Shown here: positions 61,920 to 64,000 of the stretch, piece by piece | Layout of the letters: every line of letters begins with the position of its first letter | How positions within the stretch are numbered: the stretch's first letter is position 1 | Origin: Adineta ricciae | Taxonomy: Eukaryota > Rotifera > Eurotatoria > Adinetida > Adinetidae | NCBI GenBank assembly: GCA_905250025.1 | Contig: CAJNOJ010000443.1 | Location: 1-64,000 of the forward strand | Length of the DNA stretch: 64,000 nucleotides | Direction: 5' to 3' | Position numbers and translations under genes: made by a program | Notes under the pieces: model-generated | Database searches by the model: none | What the model saw: the letters and a program-made list of their open reading frames with translations, nothing else | Told to the model about the DNA's origin: nothing

Positions 61920-62601
61920 GAATTATTTCATTTGAATAGAAGTAGAATAAAACAAAAGTACAAATGAGTTTATACACAAATCTTCTTCTTCATTATTATT
62001 ATTTTTCTTTTTAGTTTTATTGAAGATTTACGAAGAAGATTTTCTTGAAATCATATCTACTTCTATTTATTTTTCTTAGAAAATATTTTTGAGCTCAAAT
62101 GTGTTCCTTTTTTTTGTTAATTATTAATCAATAAACATTTATTTCATTGTTTTCTCATTTCAAAATCGATCAAATTCTCCACGAGAGTCCAATTTTCTAA
62201 AAGCATTTTCTTCTACATTTTTGTTTTTGTTAAACATATAACTTTCAAAGCAAATCTGAGTACGACAGTTCGACTGATACCTTGATGAACTTTCTTCACG
62301 TTCCACGTCACTTTTCATCCAACCAAACGAAATATGACGCGATTGTTTTCAATTATGTTTTCTCCGCCCTGTTTTAATCGATTTGTCTGATAATTTTGTT
62401 TTTTCATATAAATTTCGAATGATTAATTCAGTGAATATTAAATGACAGACTTCCTCTTTCTTTAATTTCTAAATAATTAAAAAACATGAGTCAGTCTAAC
62501 CTTTGATTGATTGAAAACGAATATTTCAATATTTCGTCATTTATTATGCAAGAAGAAAAAAAGCTTTCAAAAATGTTCTTATAGAGAAAAACTACGAATG
62601 T
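61920..62601. other. Intergenic DNA between convergent genes
   Basis: 3' flanks of the genes ending at 61919 and 62602. It contains AATAAA-type signals (for example near 61953 and 62130). No gene. Confidence 0.5.
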
Positions 62602-62908
62602 TTACATTGGACCTTTTGGAACTTGAGTAGTATGAATTGGATCGACCCATCGTGTTATATCCCAAGGAGCGATTGAATGTGATGGAGGTTCTAAATTTCA
62701 TTGTAAATATCAATAAAATTCAACAAAAGAAAATATTACTTGGACGTTCAATATTTTGATGTCGATGAGCAGGTGCTGCTTGTCTTTGACGAGGACTAAA
62801 ATATATTAAAATTGACTTTTAATCATTCTACGAGAATAATCCAACTCACTTATTATGACGTTGTTGACGAACCAATGGTTTTATGTGATAACCCATTCCA
62901 TAATTCAT
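62602..62908 (-). CDS. Small conserved-looking three-exon protein (67 aa)
   Basis: The ATG at 62908 opens MNYGMGYHIKPLVRQQRHN. A 54-nt GT-AG intron leads to PRQRQAAPAHRHQNIERP, a 49-nt intron to PPSHSIAPWDITRWVDPIHT and the end PKGPM at 62602. Two clean introns that keep one frame through 67 codons are strong evidence of a real gene, although each exon is too short to stand out as an open frame. It is basic and Pro/His/Gln-rich with no signal peptide or membrane helix. The style recalls small axonemal or microtubule-inner proteins, but that is a guess; no family was recognised. Confidence 0.65.
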
Positions 62909-63664
62909 TGTTGAATAGTCTTTGAATCGCACAAAAATCAACAGTCACTCACAAAATATGTAATAGAATGAAAAGAAAACATTTCACAACATATTTATAT
63001 GACACCTGATCGAGCAATCATGCGGAACATCATTGTATATGTATTTATTACTCTTTTCTAAACCAATCGTATAGCTATTAGATCAAGTTTATCTTGATGA
63101 ATATCGATATAATTGCGTTTTTACCATCGGGGAATATCTCTTCCTCGGATATTCTTCGTGGAATTTTCTCGAATAAAGAAGATATGTCGATGTTAATGAC
63201 GTCACATCCGCTTTTCATGGTCATGTTTCGGTAGAAATAACAACTTATGTTCTGTTGTCAACGGATGTTTGTTTATGCTTTTCGAGTAAATTTTTTTCAC
63301 ACTTCCGTTTGTCATATTTTGCCTAATTAAAAGCAAATTTTGACCAAAAACATCTTCTGCCAGCAATTTCATGAGAGAAATTTTCATTCAACAAGATCGT
63401 TTTGATATTTATGAAGATATTCAACTTCCTCATTGTTTATATAAAGCAACAACTATGAGAATACTTAGAAATTTCCTTTCTTTTCTGTTAATCTTGTCAA
63501 ATCTTGAATTAATTAGAAAAGTATTCTTTCAACTTTCAAGGGTTCGCAAAGTATTAACTGGCCAAATGTGTGAAGAGCAAAGATCAAAGTTTTTCATTGA
63601 TGAACATTTGAAAGAAAATTCATGGAAAATTTATTTTTGTTTTTATAAAAAGAAAACAGAATTT
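62909..63664. other. Intergenic DNA
   Basis: No supported gene. Short open frames at 63202-63387 (minus) and 63371-63709 (plus) have no domain; the latter overlaps the protoglobin-like exon on the other strand. Confidence 0.5.
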
Positions 63665-64000
63665 TTAAATTTGCAAACAACCGATTCGCGTACTTGTCAT
63701 TCTCGGTAAACAACATTTCACTTCATTCGTATTCGTTTGTTTAATATAATGCATTGAGAAAAAGTCATTTTGAATCCAGAAGAATTTGTTCAAAGCAAGA
63801 ATAGCTGATTTCTTTGTTTTATCATCAATTTGTTCATTGGAAAGAACAACATCGAGTAAAATATGTTCGATATAACCAAAAAGAATATTGATGTGAATAA
63901 AATCAATGTCAATTGAATGTGAACCAGCCATTCTTGTATGAATTTTTCCAACATAAGATAAATATTCGAGAAAAGCGTTATTCCAAACTTTCTGTCGAAG
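63665..64000 (-). CDS. Protoglobin / globin-sensor-like protein, 3' end
   Basis: The gene enters from beyond the right edge. The visible 112 codons read VWNNAFLEYLSYVGKIHTR, AGSHSIDIDFIHINILFGYI, EHILLDVVLSNEQIDDKTKK, ALNKFFWIQNDFFSMHYIK, then the stop at 63665. The pattern YxxxVGxxHTR, HxNxLLGYxE and (A/L)xNKxxWIQNDxF is that of protoglobin-type heme-binding domains (globin-sensor family) common in bacteria, archaea and some fungi. The His in KIHTR is the candidate proximal heme ligand by position. Unusual in animals, so horizontal origin is plausible. The 5' half is not in the window. Confidence 0.65.
   Translation of the reverse strand, partial: LRQKVWNNAFLEYLSYVGKIHTRMAGSHSIDIDFIHINILFGYIEHILLDVVLSNEQIDDKTKKSAILALNKFFWIQNDFFSMHYIKQTNTNEVKCCLPRMTSTRIGCLQI

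Overview
The window is nuclear DNA of a small invertebrate and most probably a bdelloid rotifer (Adineta/Rotaria type). The reasons are its AT-rich base composition, introns of about 45-65 nt in nearly every gene, gene families typical of bdelloids (F-box plus RNI-type leucine-rich repeats, FG-GAP/VCBS repeat membrane proteins, LDLa-EGF-7TM receptors, many rhodopsin-like receptors), and a mix of animal housekeeping genes with bacterial- or fungal-like ones (a non-ribosomal peptide synthetase, a PhzF-family protein, a broken GH128 glucanase). The species call is inference; no rRNA or mitochondrial marker is present.

Layout. 0-5 kb: an inverted F-box/LRR locus (minus strand) with 12 LRR exons at an exact 141-bp period. 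6.0-6.7 kb: a TTAA-flanked piggyBac-like MITE. 7-9 kb: an unknown membrane protein and a decayed FG-GAP gene. 9.5-11.7 kb: PhzF-like and DJ-1/Hsp31-like enzymes. 12.9-14.6 kb: a second, diverged LRR gene with one repeat per exon. 15.6-17.1 kb: two fungal-like pseudogenes, one of them Asl1/GH128. 17.3-28.2 kb: two large conserved animal genes on the minus strand, the Na+/K+-ATPase alpha subunit and an ARHGEF17-like RhoGEF. 29-32.5 kb: a receptor remnant, a solo LTR, a small secreted-protein locus and a hairpin repeat. 32.8-37.7 kb: an NRPS (C-A-T-C-T, minus strand) cut at a single-N join. 37.7-39.5 kb: a hAT element whose 3' end sits inside an LDLa-EGF-7TM receptor gene (39.5-42.6 kb). 44.5-48.3 kb: a receptor fragment, a DUF3990/ART-like gene split by a solo LTR, and two related foldback elements. 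48.3-50.9 kb: an intact 7TM receptor and a broken membrane-protein gene. 51-58 kb: a duplicated 5' fragment of COPS8, the second F-box/LRR copy (plus strand, ending in a 23-N gap), a dispersed repeat carrying a solo LTR, and the complete COPS8 gene. 58-64 kb: arfaptin, a proline/serine-rich tail-anchored-type protein, a 67-residue three-exon gene and the 3' end of a protoglobin-like gene.

Most interest lies in genome dynamics. At least three solo LTRs keep 5-bp target duplications; one splits an exon whose frame is exactly restored at the empty site, and another has its empty site preserved in a paralogous repeat 8 kb away. A hAT element truncates a receptor gene. Two foldback elements are built from shared palindromic modules. 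Single-N joins at 33852 and 37659 look like assembly seams and should be resolved before interpreting the NRPS or the truncated receptor.
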